From: JAJXWB01 sp964634325 | GTDB lineage: Bacteria; Pseudomonadota; Alphaproteobacteria; Rhizobiales; Beijerinckiaceae | DNA: 64,000 nt | Direction: 5' to 3' | Assembly (NCBI GenBank): GCA_964634325.1 | Contig: CAZWJF010000016.1 | Span: 9,009-73,008 of the forward strand | In this document: positions 16,718-26,721 of the stretch, piece after piece | Position numbering within the stretch: the first letter of the stretch is position 1 | Layout: each line of letters begins with the position of its first letter | Translations under genes and position numbers: made by a program | The notes under the pieces: generated by a model | Databases searched by the model: none | Seen by the model: the letters and a program-made list of their open reading frames with translations, nothing else | What the model was told of the DNA's origin: nothing

Positions 16718-17053
16718 TGGGTCCCCCTGTTGGAAGCGTCTGGTCAATCTGTTCGGATCGTTTCGCCGGGAAGCGGAAGCTGATCCGTTCGAGATTTCCT
16801 ACCCCCGTTCCCGCCGCAAGGGAATGCTTTCGACAGCCGAATCTTTCCGAATTCGCAAGAAATTGAGCTACGTTGCCCAAACGCCACAATCACAATCGGC
16901 GGTTCAGACCGCAGGAAACATTATGACAAAGTAAACGTAAAGTAAAAAGCCCGGCCGCTAGGACCGGGCTTTCGAGTTGTTCGAAGTACAGCGGATCATT
17001 TCTTAACCATGACATGAGCCGCGGCGCATGAACTCTCGACGCGGCGCGTCCAC
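16718..17053. other. Intergenic region between the two Omp genes
   Basis: No gene seen. It contains the terminator of the upstream Omp gene (about 16944-16972) and a long leader, about 200 bases, for the downstream Omp gene, with an AT-richer stretch around 16850-16945 (TTTCCGAATTCGCAAGAAAT, GACAAAGTAAACGTAAAG) likely to hold its promoter. Confidence 0.6.
16944..16972 (-). terminator. Terminator of the second Omp25/31 gene
   Basis: On the minus strand, stem AAAGCCCGG/CCGGGCTTT (9 bp) with a loop of about 9 bases, followed by TTTTTAC. The stem sequence is almost the same as that of the terminator behind the neighbouring paralogue, as if both genes were duplicated with their 3' ends. Confidence 0.85.
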
Positions 17054-17785
17054 TCAGAACCTGTAGTTCAAACCCGCGCGAACGATGTGGTCGCTGTTGC
17101 GCGCCTGCATGGACACCGGCAGACCGCTGAAAGCGTCGACGTAGCCGACGGTCGACTTGCCGAGATCCACGTAGAGATATTCGGCCTTGATGGACCAGTG
17201 CGGATTGAGCGCGTATTCGGCGCCGGCGCCCAGCGTCCACCCGAGCCGCGTGCCGTTGTTGTTGTTGCCGACGAAGAAGCGCGGCGTCCCGAAGTTGTCG
17301 ACGCCGAGCACGTTGGTCGGGAAGTTCGCGTTGCCGTAGGCGAGACCGCCGGTGCCGTAAATCATCAGGCGGTCGATGGCGTAGCCCAGACGCCCGCGCA
17401 CGGTGCCGAAATAGCCCGAGCCGGAATTCGAACCGCCGAGTCCCCAAGCATTGTTGTTGCTCGACGAACCGCGGTAGTTGATGTCGGTCTCCAGACCCAG
17501 CACCAACGGCCCGGTCTGCCAATTGTAGCCGATCTGGCCGCCGCCGGTGAACGCGACGCCGCTCTGGCCGTAATTGTTGAAGAACCCGGACCAATTGTAC
17601 TTGCTGTCGTTGATCGCGGCGCCCGCGTTCAAGCCGACATAGAATCCTGTCCAGGTGAAAATCGGCGCCGCATAGACCGGCGCGAGCGGCGCTTCGGTGC
17701 GGCGCGGCAAATCGGCCGCGAGAGCCGAGCCGGCGGTCAGGGCGACGATCGCCGCGCTCTGCAGGAGGGTGATAACTTTCGACAT
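17054..17785 (-). CDS. Outer-membrane beta-barrel protein, Omp25/Omp31 family (second copy)
   Basis: 243 residues, signal peptide about 1-23 (IVALTAGSALAADLP). The mature part opens PIFTWTGFYVGLNAGAAIND, contains GTVRGRLGYAIDRLMIYGTG and HWSIKAEYLYVDLGK, and ends VRAGLNYRF with the outer-membrane C-terminal Phe. Several Asn-rich loops (RGSSSNNNAWGL, VGNNNNGTRL) are probably surface-exposed and variable. Paralogue of the neighbouring gene at 15893-16717, but divergent in the loops. ATG at 17785 is preceded by AGGAGCG on the minus strand. Confidence 0.92.
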   Translation of the reverse strand: MSKVITLLQSAAIVALTAGSALAADLPRRTEAPLAPVYAAPIFTWTGFYVGLNAGAAINDSKYNWSGFFNNYGQSGVAFTGGGQIGYNWQTGPLVLGLETDINYRGSSSNNNAWGLGGSNSGSGYFGTVRGRLGYAIDRLMIYGTGGLAYGNANFPTNVLGVDNFGTPRFFVGNNNNGTRLGWTLGAGAEYALNPHWSIKAEYLYVDLGKSTVGYVDAFSGLPVSMQARNSDHIVRAGLNYRF

Positions 17786-18071
17786 TTGACGCTCCTTCGC
17801 CCCGAACGGGACACATCCCCAGCCCGTGTTCCAGGGTCGATTCTTCGCGGGCGAAATCGACCGCAGCGTGGAGAAAACGAGGCGGCGCGGCAGGAGTTCC
17901 CCACTGTGGCGAAAAATCCCAACCGATTGAGTCCAGGGCCAGAACGACGGCGGACCCCGGCCGTCGCCACGTTTCCGCCGCCGATCGGTCTCAGGCCTGA
18001 CCTGTCCGCCGCCTTTTGCGCGGGCGTCGTGCCTGCGTTAATCTTGCGCCGCATCTCTATTGGAGCAGGGT

Positions 18072-18359
18072 ATGAGCAGAGCGCGCGCGATTTTCGCCAT
18101 CCTCGGCCTTCTGGCCGCAGGGCAGGGAGCCGCGGCGGCGGACATGCCGGCCCGGCTGACGCTTGCGCCCGACAGCCTGTGGCTCGGGCACTTCACCGGC
18201 GGCCGCAATCTCGCTCCCGGCGTTCAGCCCACCGCCCTCGACTGGGTCGATCGCTACGAGCGCTTCGCCTCGCTCGGGTCCTGCGCCGGCTGGGTCCGCA
18301 ACATGACGCGGTCCTATTCGACCTATCAGGGCTGGAAAGGGTGCGTGCGTCTACGTTGA
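18072..18359 (+). CDS. Small hypothetical secreted protein
   Basis: 95 residues with a clean signal peptide (RARAIFAILGLLAAGQGAAA, cut before ADMPA). The mature part of about 70 residues has two Cys (SLGSCAGWVRN, WKGCVRLR) that could form a disulfide in the periplasm, and a Trp/Tyr-rich C-terminus (SYSTYQGWKG). The ATG at 18072 follows GGAGCAGGG; a TTG at 18060 is less likely. No recognised family. Confidence 0.6.
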   Translation: MSRARAIFAILGLLAAGQGAAAADMPARLTLAPDSLWLGHFTGGRNLAPGVQPTALDWVDRYERFASLGSCAGWVRNMTRSYSTYQGWKGCVRLR

Positions 18360-18394
18360 TCGGCCCAGCGCCCTTGCCGAGACCCTGAAGCCGC

Positions 18395-18850
18395 GTGCCG
18401 CGCTATCGCACCATCCGGCGCGTCCACCATAGCGCCGCCGACATGTTCGCGCTGGTCGCGGACATGGAATCCTATCCGCAATTCCTGCCGCTCTGCACCG
18501 GCTTGCGGGTCCGCCGCCGCGACCTCCGCGACGATGGGACGGAGGTCGTGCTGGCAGAAATGGAAGTCGGCTACAGGGCCGTCCGCGAGCGCTTCACCAG
18601 CCGCGTCGCGCTTGACCCCGCGAAGCCTGAAATTCACGTCGAATATGTCGACGGTCCATTTCGCCATTTGCGTAACCGATGGCGATTCAAGGATTTGTCT
18701 GAAAAGCTGTCGGAAGTCGAATTCTTCATCGATTACGAATTCCGCAGCCGTACGCTCGGCGCGCTGATGGGCGCGATGTTCGACGAGGCGTTCCGCAAGT
18801 TCGCCGTCGCGTTCGAGCAGCGCGCCGACAAGGTCTACGGCCGTAGCTGA
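18395..18850 (+). CDS. START-fold RatA/COQ10-type protein (ubiquinone-binding)
   Basis: 151 residues with the START/SRPBCC fold of the COQ10/RatA family: MPRYRTIRRVHHSAADMFAL, VADMESYPQFLPLCTGLRV, then GPFRHLRNRWRFKDL and SRTLGALMGAMFDEAFRKFA. Bacterial members bind coenzyme Q and help respiratory function; the E. coli paralogue RatA was described as a ribosome-association toxin, so database names differ. Starts with GTG at 18395. Its last 16 bases overlap the 3' end of the convergent cinA-like gene. Confidence 0.9.
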   Translation: MPRYRTIRRVHHSAADMFALVADMESYPQFLPLCTGLRVRRRDLRDDGTEVVLAEMEVGYRAVRERFTSRVALDPAKPEIHVEYVDGPFRHLRNRWRFKDLSEKLSEVEFFIDYEFRSRTLGALMGAMFDEAFRKFAVAFEQRADKVYGRS

Positions 18851-19338
18851 GCCGCGGCTTCGAGCAGGTTGAGGGCCTGAACGACCGACGCGCGCCGCAC
18901 CTCGGCGCGCCCGACATCCCCGAAGCGCCGGGCGACGTGCGTCGTGGCGTGACCGCGCCGCGCACAGCCGAAATGCACAAGGCCTACGGGCTTGGCGTCC
19001 GTTCCGCCGCCCGGCCCGGCGACGCCGGTGATGGCGACGGAAATATCGGCGCGCGAATGTTCGAGGGCGCCTGCCGCCAGCTCCCGCGCCGTCTGCTCGC
19101 TGACCGCGCCGTGCCGCGCGAGCGTTTCGAGTTCGACGCCGAGCATGCCGATCTTGGCCTCGTTCGAATAGACGACGAAACCGCGTTCGAGCACCGCCGA
19201 CGAACCCGCGATTTCGGTGACGAGGCCTGCGACCAGGCCGCCGGTGCAGGATTCGGCTGTCGCCAGTTTCAATCCGGCTGCCGTGTAGAGCGCCACGAGC
19301 CGCTGCGCGCGCTCCAGAAGCTCCGCATCGAAGAACAT
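18835..19338 (-). CDS. CinA C-terminal-domain protein (NMN amidohydrolase, PncC-like)
   Basis: 167 residues, only the C-terminal domain of CinA. Motifs ATAESCTGGLVAGLVTEIAG, GFVVYSNEAKIGMLGV and AITGVAGPGGGTDAKPVGLV are intact, matching PncC, which deamidates nicotinamide mononucleotide in pyridine-nucleotide salvage. Its ATG (19338) lies one base after the ispDF stop, so it is translationally coupled to ispDF; ispDF-cinA is a standard pair in Rhizobiales. A second, divergent paralogue is at 58641-59117. Confidence 0.9.
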   Translation of the reverse strand: MFFDAELLERAQRLVALYTAAGLKLATAESCTGGLVAGLVTEIAGSSAVLERGFVVYSNEAKIGMLGVELETLARHGAVSEQTARELAAGALEHSRADISVAITGVAGPGGGTDAKPVGLVHFGCARRGHATTHVARRFGDVGRAEVRRASVVQALNLLEAAAQLRP

Positions 19339-19339
19339 C

Positions 19340-20542
19340 TTACGGAGCTCCGACGGGCAGGCGGACGGTCGCGGTCGCCATCGCCGCTATGCCTTCCTCG
19401 CGCCCCGTGAATCCAAGTCTTTCGGAGGTCGTCGCCTTAACGGCGACCCGATCGACGGAAACCTTCATGATTTCAGCGAGCCTGGCGCGAATGGCGTCGC
19501 GATGCGGGCCGACCTTCGGACGCTCGGCGATGACGGTGGCGTCGATATGCGCGATCACGCCGCCGCGCGCCCGCACGCGGTCGGCCGCATAAGCGAGAAA
19601 GATATGGGAGGCGGCGCCCTTCCACTGCGGGTCGGACGGTGGGAAGTGCGAGCCGATGTCGCCATCGGCCAACGCGCCGAACAGCGCGTCGGTCACTGCG
19701 TGCATCAGGACGTCGGCGTCGGAATGGCCGAGCAGTTTCTTCGTATGCGGAATGGCGACCCCGCCAAGCCAGACGTGATCGCCGGGCTCGAAGGCGTGGA
19801 CATCGTAGCCCGAGCCCACCCTGACGTCGGAAAGGTCGCCCATGAGGCGGCGTTCGGCCGCCTCCAGATCGCCGGCGGTCGTGATCTTCATATTGCCCGG
19901 CTCTCCCTCGAAGACATGGACCCTGTGGCCTGCGCGCTCCGCCACGGCGGCGTCGTCGGTCAGTTCGAGGCCGGCGGTCGCGCGATGGGCGGACAGGATC
20001 AGAGAGAACTCGAACGCCTGCGGGGTTTGCACGGCGCGGAGCGACGCCCGGTCCGGCGTCCCGACCACCAGACCGCCCGCATCGACCGTCTTGATCGTGT
20101 CGGTGACGGCGAAGCCCGGAATGGCCGCCCCGTACTCCGCAGCGGCGACGCAAGCGCGCCGAATTAACTCGTTACTTGAGAATGGCCGCGCAGCATCATG
20201 AATCAGAACAAGTTTTCTTCCGTCATCCACAAGCGACTCAAGCCCGTTTCGTACGCTCTCCTGGCGCGTGGCGGCACCCTTGACCCAGGCCGTGAGCCTG
20301 CCCGCCGACGATGCAGGAAGCGCTGCGACGGCCGCATCGTAGAGCTCGACATCGTCGGGATGGATGACCGTGGCGACCCGCGCCTCGGGCAGCGCGTCCA
20401 GAAAGGCGGCGATCGTGCGCGTCAGGACCGGCGCGCCGCCGAGCAGTCTGTATTGTTTGGGAATATCACCGCCGAACCGCGAGCCGCGACCAGCGGCGAC
20501 CACCAGAACGCAAACATCGGAACCATCGGGCGAGGGGCGCAT
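19340..20542 (-). CDS. ispDF: Bifunctional IspD/IspF enzyme of the MEP isoprenoid pathway
   Basis: 400-residue fusion. The N-terminal part (about 8-235) is 2-C-methyl-D-erythritol 4-phosphate cytidylyltransferase with VLVVAAGRGSRFGGDIPKQY and HDAARPF. The C-terminal part (about 240-398) is 2-C-methyl-D-erythritol 2,4-cyclodiphosphate synthase with the metal motif GSGYDVHAFEPGD, GHSDADVLMHAVTDALFGAL and the TSERLGFTGREEGIAAMA signature. Both active sites appear complete. The ATG at 20542 is used because an upstream Met at 20608 lies in the probable dusB promoter. The fusion is typical of Alphaproteobacteria. Confidence 0.96.
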   Translation of the reverse strand: MRPSPDGSDVCVLVVAAGRGSRFGGDIPKQYRLLGGAPVLTRTIAAFLDALPEARVATVIHPDDVELYDAAVAALPASSAGRLTAWVKGAATRQESVRNGLESLVDDGRKLVLIHDAARPFSSNELIRRACVAAAEYGAAIPGFAVTDTIKTVDAGGLVVGTPDRASLRAVQTPQAFEFSLILSAHRATAGLELTDDAAVAERAGHRVHVFEGEPGNMKITTAGDLEAAERRLMGDLSDVRVGSGYDVHAFEPGDHVWLGGVAIPHTKKLLGHSDADVLMHAVTDALFGALADGDIGSHFPPSDPQWKGAASHIFLAYAADRVRARGGVIAHIDATVIAERPKVGPHRDAIRARLAEIMKVSVDRVAVKATTSERLGFTGREEGIAAMATATVRLPVGAP

Positions 20543-20599
20543 GACGCCCTCATTCGGATGTTTTGACGGTCTCGTCAATTTCGCCGCTTTGCGCGGCAC

Positions 20600-20628
20600 T
20601 TGGCGCAATGCAACAAAGTGTCTATTGT
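20600..20628 (+). promoter_or_regulatory. Putative promoter of the dusB-ntr operon
   Basis: TTGGCG (20600-20605) and TATTGT (20623-20628) are separated by exactly 17 bases. Transcription would start near 20635, on the dusB ATG itself, implying a leaderless or nearly leaderless mRNA. No good ribosome-binding site precedes that ATG. Confidence 0.45.
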
Positions 20629-20634
20629 ATAGGC

Positions 20635-21666
20635 ATGAGTCATAGTGCGCAAAGTTTGAGCAAGGCGCTGGTCGACAGACTTGCGATCGGTGGGCTCCTG
20701 GCGCCGAACCGCGCTTTTCTGGCCCCCATGTCCGGCGTCACGGATCTCGGCATGCGGCGCGCGGCCGCCCGGTTCGGCGCGGGCTTGGTCGTTTCGGAGA
20801 TGGTCGCGGCGAGCTTCTACCTGGCCGCCGACGAGGAAACCCGGTTGCGCGCCGAAGGCGAGGGGCTGCCGTTCCACGTCGTCCAGATCGCCGGCCGCGA
20901 TCCCGAAAACATGGGCGAAGCCGCTCGGCTCGCCGAGGCCGCCGGCGCCCACGCCATAGACATCAACATGGGCTGTCCCGCCAAGCGCGTGGTCGGCGGC
21001 TACGCCGGTTCCGCCTTGATGCGCGAGCCGGCCCTGGCTGTCGCGCTCGCCCGCGCGACGGTGGCGGCGGTCAAGGTTCCGGTCACGGTCAAGATGCGCC
21101 TCGGCTGGGACGACGGCGAAATCAACGCGCCGGAACTGGCGCGCCAGCTCGAATCCGAGGGCGTGGCGCTGATTACGGTGCATGGGCGGACCCGCCAGCA
21201 ATTCTACAAGGGCAGGGCGGACTGGTCCGCCATCCGCGCAGTCCGCGCCGCGATCGGGATTCCGCTCGTCGCCAACGGCGATTGCGACAGTCTTCCGGCG
21301 GCGCGAACGATGCTCGAACAATCCGCCGCCGACGCCGTGATGATCGGCCGCGCCGCGGTCGGTCGACCTTGGCTGGTCGGGCGGATCGGGGCCGGGCTGG
21401 CAGGCGCGGCCTGGCGTGAACCCTCCGACGACGACAAGACGGCGGCGGCGCTCGATCATTACGCGTGCCTGCTGTCGACCTTCGGCAAGGAGCAGGGCGT
21501 CCGTCACGCGCGCAAGCATCTGGCCGCCTATGCGGACGCCGCCGCGCAGCAGGGGCGCGGACTGCCCCGCCCGTTGCGCGCGCGGCTGGTGACGACGACC
21601 GATCCGGACGAGGCGGCCGATCTGCTGGCGCGCAGCTGGCGCGACGTCGCGGAGCAGGCCGCATGA
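20635..21666 (+). CDS. dusB: tRNA dihydrouridine synthase DusB (NifR3)
   Basis: FMN/NADPH enzyme reducing specific uridines in tRNA. 343 residues: TIM-barrel with FLAPMSGVTDLGMRRAAARF, the FMN site HVVQIAGRDPENMG, the catalytic-cysteine loop IDINMGCPAKRVVGGYAGSAL, VKMRLGWDD, HGRTRQQFYKG and NGDCDS. First gene of the classic Rhizobiales nifR3-ntrBC operon; it overlaps ntrB by 4 bases. The ATG at 20635 was chosen by family length; an ATG at 20608 would add nine residues. Confidence 0.95.
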   Translation: MSHSAQSLSKALVDRLAIGGLLAPNRAFLAPMSGVTDLGMRRAAARFGAGLVVSEMVAASFYLAADEETRLRAEGEGLPFHVVQIAGRDPENMGEAARLAEAAGAHAIDINMGCPAKRVVGGYAGSALMREPALAVALARATVAAVKVPVTVKMRLGWDDGEINAPELARQLESEGVALITVHGRTRQQFYKGRADWSAIRAVRAAIGIPLVANGDCDSLPAARTMLEQSAADAVMIGRAAVGRPWLVGRIGAGLAGAAWREPSDDDKTAAALDHYACLLSTFGKEQGVRHARKHLAAYADAAAQQGRGLPRPLRARLVTTTDPDEAADLLARSWRDVAEQAA

Positions 21667-22829
21667 AGCGCGCGAACGAACTGCTTGGCGAGAAACCGAA
21701 GAACGGCCGCGGGTTGTCGCGCACGACGATCGATCCAGCGCGCCTGCTCTCGGCGCTCCCGAACCCCGTATTGGCGCTCGACGGCCAAAACCGGATCGTG
21801 GACGCCAATTCGGCGGCCGAGGACTTCTTCGAAATGAGCCTCGGCGCGCTCAGGCGTCAGCGCATCGACGATCTGCTGCCCTTCAGCTCGCCCGTGCTCG
21901 GCCTGCTGGAGCAGGCGCGGGAGCGCCGGTCGGCGATCAACGAATATCGCGTCGACCTCGGCACGCCCCGCATCGGCGCCGATCGGGTGGCTGACGTTCA
22001 TGCAGCGCCGCTGCTGGATGATGCAGATGGCCTCGTTCTTATGCTTCAAGAACGGACAATTGCCGATAAAATGGACAGGCAATTGACGTATCGAGGGGCA
22101 GCCCGCTCGGTATCCGCGCTCGCGGCGATGCTCGCGCACGAGATCAAGAACCCGCTCGCGGGCATCCGCGGCGCTGCTCAATTGCTGGAAACCGCCGTCG
22201 GCGACGAGGACAGGTCGCTCACCCGCCTGATCTGCGACGAGACGGACCGGATCGTGAAGCTCGTGTCGCGCATGGAGATGTTTTCCGACGGCCGACCCGT
22301 CGAACGCGAAAGCATCAATATTCACAATGTTCTGGGGCAGGTGAAATTGTCGGCGCAGGCTGGATACGCCCGCCATATCCGCTTCACCGAGACCTACGAC
22401 CCGTCGCTGCCGCCCGTCTTCGCCAATCGCGACCAGCTCGTTCAGGTCTTCATGAACCTCGTCAAGAACGCGGCGGAAGCCATCGGGCAGGACGCCATCG
22501 ACGGCGAGATCGAACTCTCGACCGCTTTCAAGCCCGGCGTGCGCATGCGGACGCCCGGCTCGACCGCGCTCGTCAGCCTGCCGCTCGAATTCTGCGTTCG
22601 CGACAACGGCCCCGGAATTCCCGACGACATCATGGCCAACCTCTACGATCCCTTCGTCACGACCAAGGCGAGCGGGTCTGGCCTCGGACTTGCTTTGGTC
22701 GCCAAGATAGTTGGGGACCATGGCGGCATTGTCGAATGCGAGTCCCAACCGCGGCGCACGACATTTCGGATCCTGATGCCGATGTATCGCGCCAAGGGGG
22801 GGACCGCTCAGGACGGCAGATCGTCATGA
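21663..22829 (+). CDS. ntrB: Nitrogen-regulation sensor histidine kinase NtrB
   Basis: 388-residue cytoplasmic kinase/phosphatase that, under control of PII, phosphorylates NtrC. PAS domain about 28-130 (ALPNPVLALDGQNRIVDANS), HisKA with the phospho-acceptor His159 in AMLAHEIKNPLAGIRGAAQLL, and HATPase_c with NLVKNAAEA, DNGPGIP and GSGLGLALV. ATG at 21663 overlaps the dusB TGA (ATGA). Followed 25 bases later by ntrC. Confidence 0.96.
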   Translation: MKRANELLGEKPKNGRGLSRTTIDPARLLSALPNPVLALDGQNRIVDANSAAEDFFEMSLGALRRQRIDDLLPFSSPVLGLLEQARERRSAINEYRVDLGTPRIGADRVADVHAAPLLDDADGLVLMLQERTIADKMDRQLTYRGAARSVSALAAMLAHEIKNPLAGIRGAAQLLETAVGDEDRSLTRLICDETDRIVKLVSRMEMFSDGRPVERESINIHNVLGQVKLSAQAGYARHIRFTETYDPSLPPVFANRDQLVQVFMNLVKNAAEAIGQDAIDGEIELSTAFKPGVRMRTPGSTALVSLPLEFCVRDNGPGIPDDIMANLYDPFVTTKASGSGLGLALVAKIVGDHGGIVECESQPRRTTFRILMPMYRAKGGTAQDGRSS

Positions 22830-22854
22830 GGCTCCGACGCAGGAGAAAGAATTG

Positions 22855-24336
<1,482 letters not shown>

Positions 24337-24450
24337 AAAGCGCAAATCCCGCCAGAAAATAGTCGTAATCTGGCAACACCGTTGCGCGGTTGCAACGTGA
24401 TCGCGCATGGGTTAGCGCTGTCTCCCAGCTGATCGCATCGCGCGGGGCCG

Positions 24451-26718
24451 ATGTCGCAAGAGTTCACTTCCATCGCGGCGCCGCCGCGACGACCGCGCCG
24501 GCGCCTCATTCAGAGGCTGGGAGCGCTCGCCGTCGCGATGGCGCTGGTCAGCTCGCTGGCGAGCTTCTTCGTTCTGTCGGGCCTGGCTCCGATCGTGATC
24601 GACGATCGCGTGGCCTACGGCCTGTTCGCCGCCAATGTCGTCTCGCTGGTCGTGGTCCTGGTGGTGGTCGTCATCGAGGGCTGGAGTCTCTTCGCAGCGT
24701 GGCGCGCCGGGGCGGCGGGTTCGGGCCTCCATATCCGGGTCGTCCGCGCCTTCTCGCTCGCAGCGGCCGCGCCCGCCCTGGTCATCGCCATCGTCGGCTC
24801 GATCACCATGGATCGCGCGATCAGCCCCGGCTTCCTGCAGGACGTGCGCGCCTTCATCTTCAATACCGCCGAGGCGGCGCGCCTGTTCCGGCAGTCGCAG
24901 TGCCGGTCGCTGTTGCAGGAAGCGCAACTGACTGCGGCCGACCTCGATCGCGCCAAGCCGATGTACGACGCCGATCGGACCCTGTTCCACGAATTCTTCG
25001 CGTCCCGCGCCCGCTATCTCGGCTTCACGCAAGCCGCGCTCATGAAGGAAGACGGCGAAACGCTGGACAAGGCCGATTTTCCCGCCGCCGGCGCCGAGGC
25101 ATCGCCGATGGTCAAGCCGGAGGCCGGCGATTTCGCCGACGCGCGCAAGAACGAGCCGACCTGCGTGGTCGCCCAAGGCGGCAAGACCTTCATCGCCCTG
25201 CGCCAGATCGCGGCTTTCCCCGGCGTCTATCTCTACGTCGCCCGGCCGGTCGACCCCTTCACGATGGAGTTTCCGCAACAGGCGGCCAATCTCATCGCGA
25301 TCTACAACAGCTTTGAGGGGCAGCGCCGCAATATCGTCATCGCCTTCGCGGCCATGTTCGGCCTGATCGCGTTGATCATGCTGCTGTCGGCCATCTGGCT
25401 CGGCCTGGCTTTCGCCAACAAGCTCGTGGCGCCGATCCGCCGCCTGATTTCGGCGACCGACGAGGTCTCGAGCGGCAACTTGTACGTGCGCGTCCCGATC
25501 GACAAGACCGAAGGCGACCTCGCCCACCTCGGCGAGACATTCAACAAAATGACTTCGGAACTGCGCATCCAGCAGAATCGGCTCCTCGCCGCCAATCAGC
25601 AGAACGACGAGCGCCGCGCCTTCACGGAAGCGGTCCTGTCCGGCGTCCCAGCCGCCGTCATCGGCGTCGATCCCACAGGCGCGGTGACGGTCGTCAATCC
25701 GTCGGCCGAGAAACTGATGACGACCGCCCCCGACGCAAGCCCGCTTGGACAGCCGATTTCGGACGTCATGCCCGAGGTCGCGCCGATCCTTCAGGACGCC
25801 GCCGCCCAGTCGCGCCCGGTCCTCAGCCAGATATCCGTGATGCGCGGCGGCCGTGAGCGCATTCTCGCCGTGAGCGTGACCTCCGGCGCGATCGACGAGG
25901 CGGGCCGCAGCTTCGTCCTCACGCTCGACGACATCACCGACCTCGTCACGGCGCAACGCACCTCCGCCTGGGCGGACGTCGCGCGGCGCATCGCGCACGA
26001 GATCAAGAACCCGCTCACTCCGATCCAGCTTTCCGCCGAACGCCTGAAACGCAAATACGGCCGCGTCATCACGACCGACAAGGAGGTGTTCGACCAGTGC
26101 ACGGACACGATCGTGCGCCAGGTCGACGACATCAAGCGCATGGTCGACGAATTCTCGTCCTTCGCGCGTATGCCGAAAGCGCGGCTGGAGGAGGACGAGC
26201 TCGTCCAGTGCGTGAAGCAAGTCGTATTCCTGATGCGCGTCGGCCATCCGGACATCGAAATGGTCGAGCATTATCCCGTCGATCGGCTGCGCGCGAAATT
26301 CGACCGGCGCCTGATCTCGCAAGCGCTGACCAATATCGTAAAGAACGCCACCGAGGGCGTGGCGGCGGTGGAGGGCGCGAACGGGCCGGGGCGCATCGAC
26401 GTCTCGATATCGTTGTCCGAAGACATCGCGGCGATCGACGTCGTCGACAACGGTCGCGGCTTCCCGACGGAAAACCGCCAGCGGCTGCTGGAGCCCTACG
26501 TGACCACGCGCAGCGAGGGCACCGGGCTCGGCCTGCCGATTGTCGCCAAGATCATGGAGGATCATGGCGGCGGAATCGAATTGCTCGACGCGCCGGGCGG
26601 CCCCGGCGCCTATGTGCGACTCTTTCTCAGGATCGAGGGCGGCGCCGAAACGCACAGCGCGGCCAACCTCGATCCTGCTTCAACCCCTATCCACGATCAG
26701 GAAAAAAGCGCGTCCTAA
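24451..26718 (+). CDS. ntrY: Membrane sensor histidine kinase NtrY
   Basis: 755 residues. The N-terminal sensor has several membrane helices (about 25-48, 52-80, 93-117 and 290-315) around a periplasmic part, then a HAMP domain (about 315-368), PAS (about 380-480), HisKA with the acceptor His in RRIAHEIKNPLTPIQLSAERL, and an ATPase domain with NIVKNATEG, DNGRGFP and GTGLGLPIV. With NtrX it forms the NtrYX system, linked to nitrogen metabolism, redox/respiratory control and envelope functions in Alphaproteobacteria. ntrX follows after only 3 bases. Confidence 0.96.
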   Translation: MSQEFTSIAAPPRRPRRRLIQRLGALAVAMALVSSLASFFVLSGLAPIVIDDRVAYGLFAANVVSLVVVLVVVVIEGWSLFAAWRAGAAGSGLHIRVVRAFSLAAAAPALVIAIVGSITMDRAISPGFLQDVRAFIFNTAEAARLFRQSQCRSLLQEAQLTAADLDRAKPMYDADRTLFHEFFASRARYLGFTQAALMKEDGETLDKADFPAAGAEASPMVKPEAGDFADARKNEPTCVVAQGGKTFIALRQIAAFPGVYLYVARPVDPFTMEFPQQAANLIAIYNSFEGQRRNIVIAFAAMFGLIALIMLLSAIWLGLAFANKLVAPIRRLISATDEVSSGNLYVRVPIDKTEGDLAHLGETFNKMTSELRIQQNRLLAANQQNDERRAFTEAVLSGVPAAVIGVDPTGAVTVVNPSAEKLMTTAPDASPLGQPISDVMPEVAPILQDAAAQSRPVLSQISVMRGGRERILAVSVTSGAIDEAGRSFVLTLDDITDLVTAQRTSAWADVARRIAHEIKNPLTPIQLSAERLKRKYGRVITTDKEVFDQCTDTIVRQVDDIKRMVDEFSSFARMPKARLEEDELVQCVKQVVFLMRVGHPDIEMVEHYPVDRLRAKFDRRLISQALTNIVKNATEGVAAVEGANGPGRIDVSISLSEDIAAIDVVDNGRGFPTENRQRLLEPYVTTRSEGTGLGLPIVAKIMEDHGGGIELLDAPGGPGAYVRLFLRIEGGAETHSAANLDPASTPIHDQEKSAS

Positions 26719-26721
26719 GCC

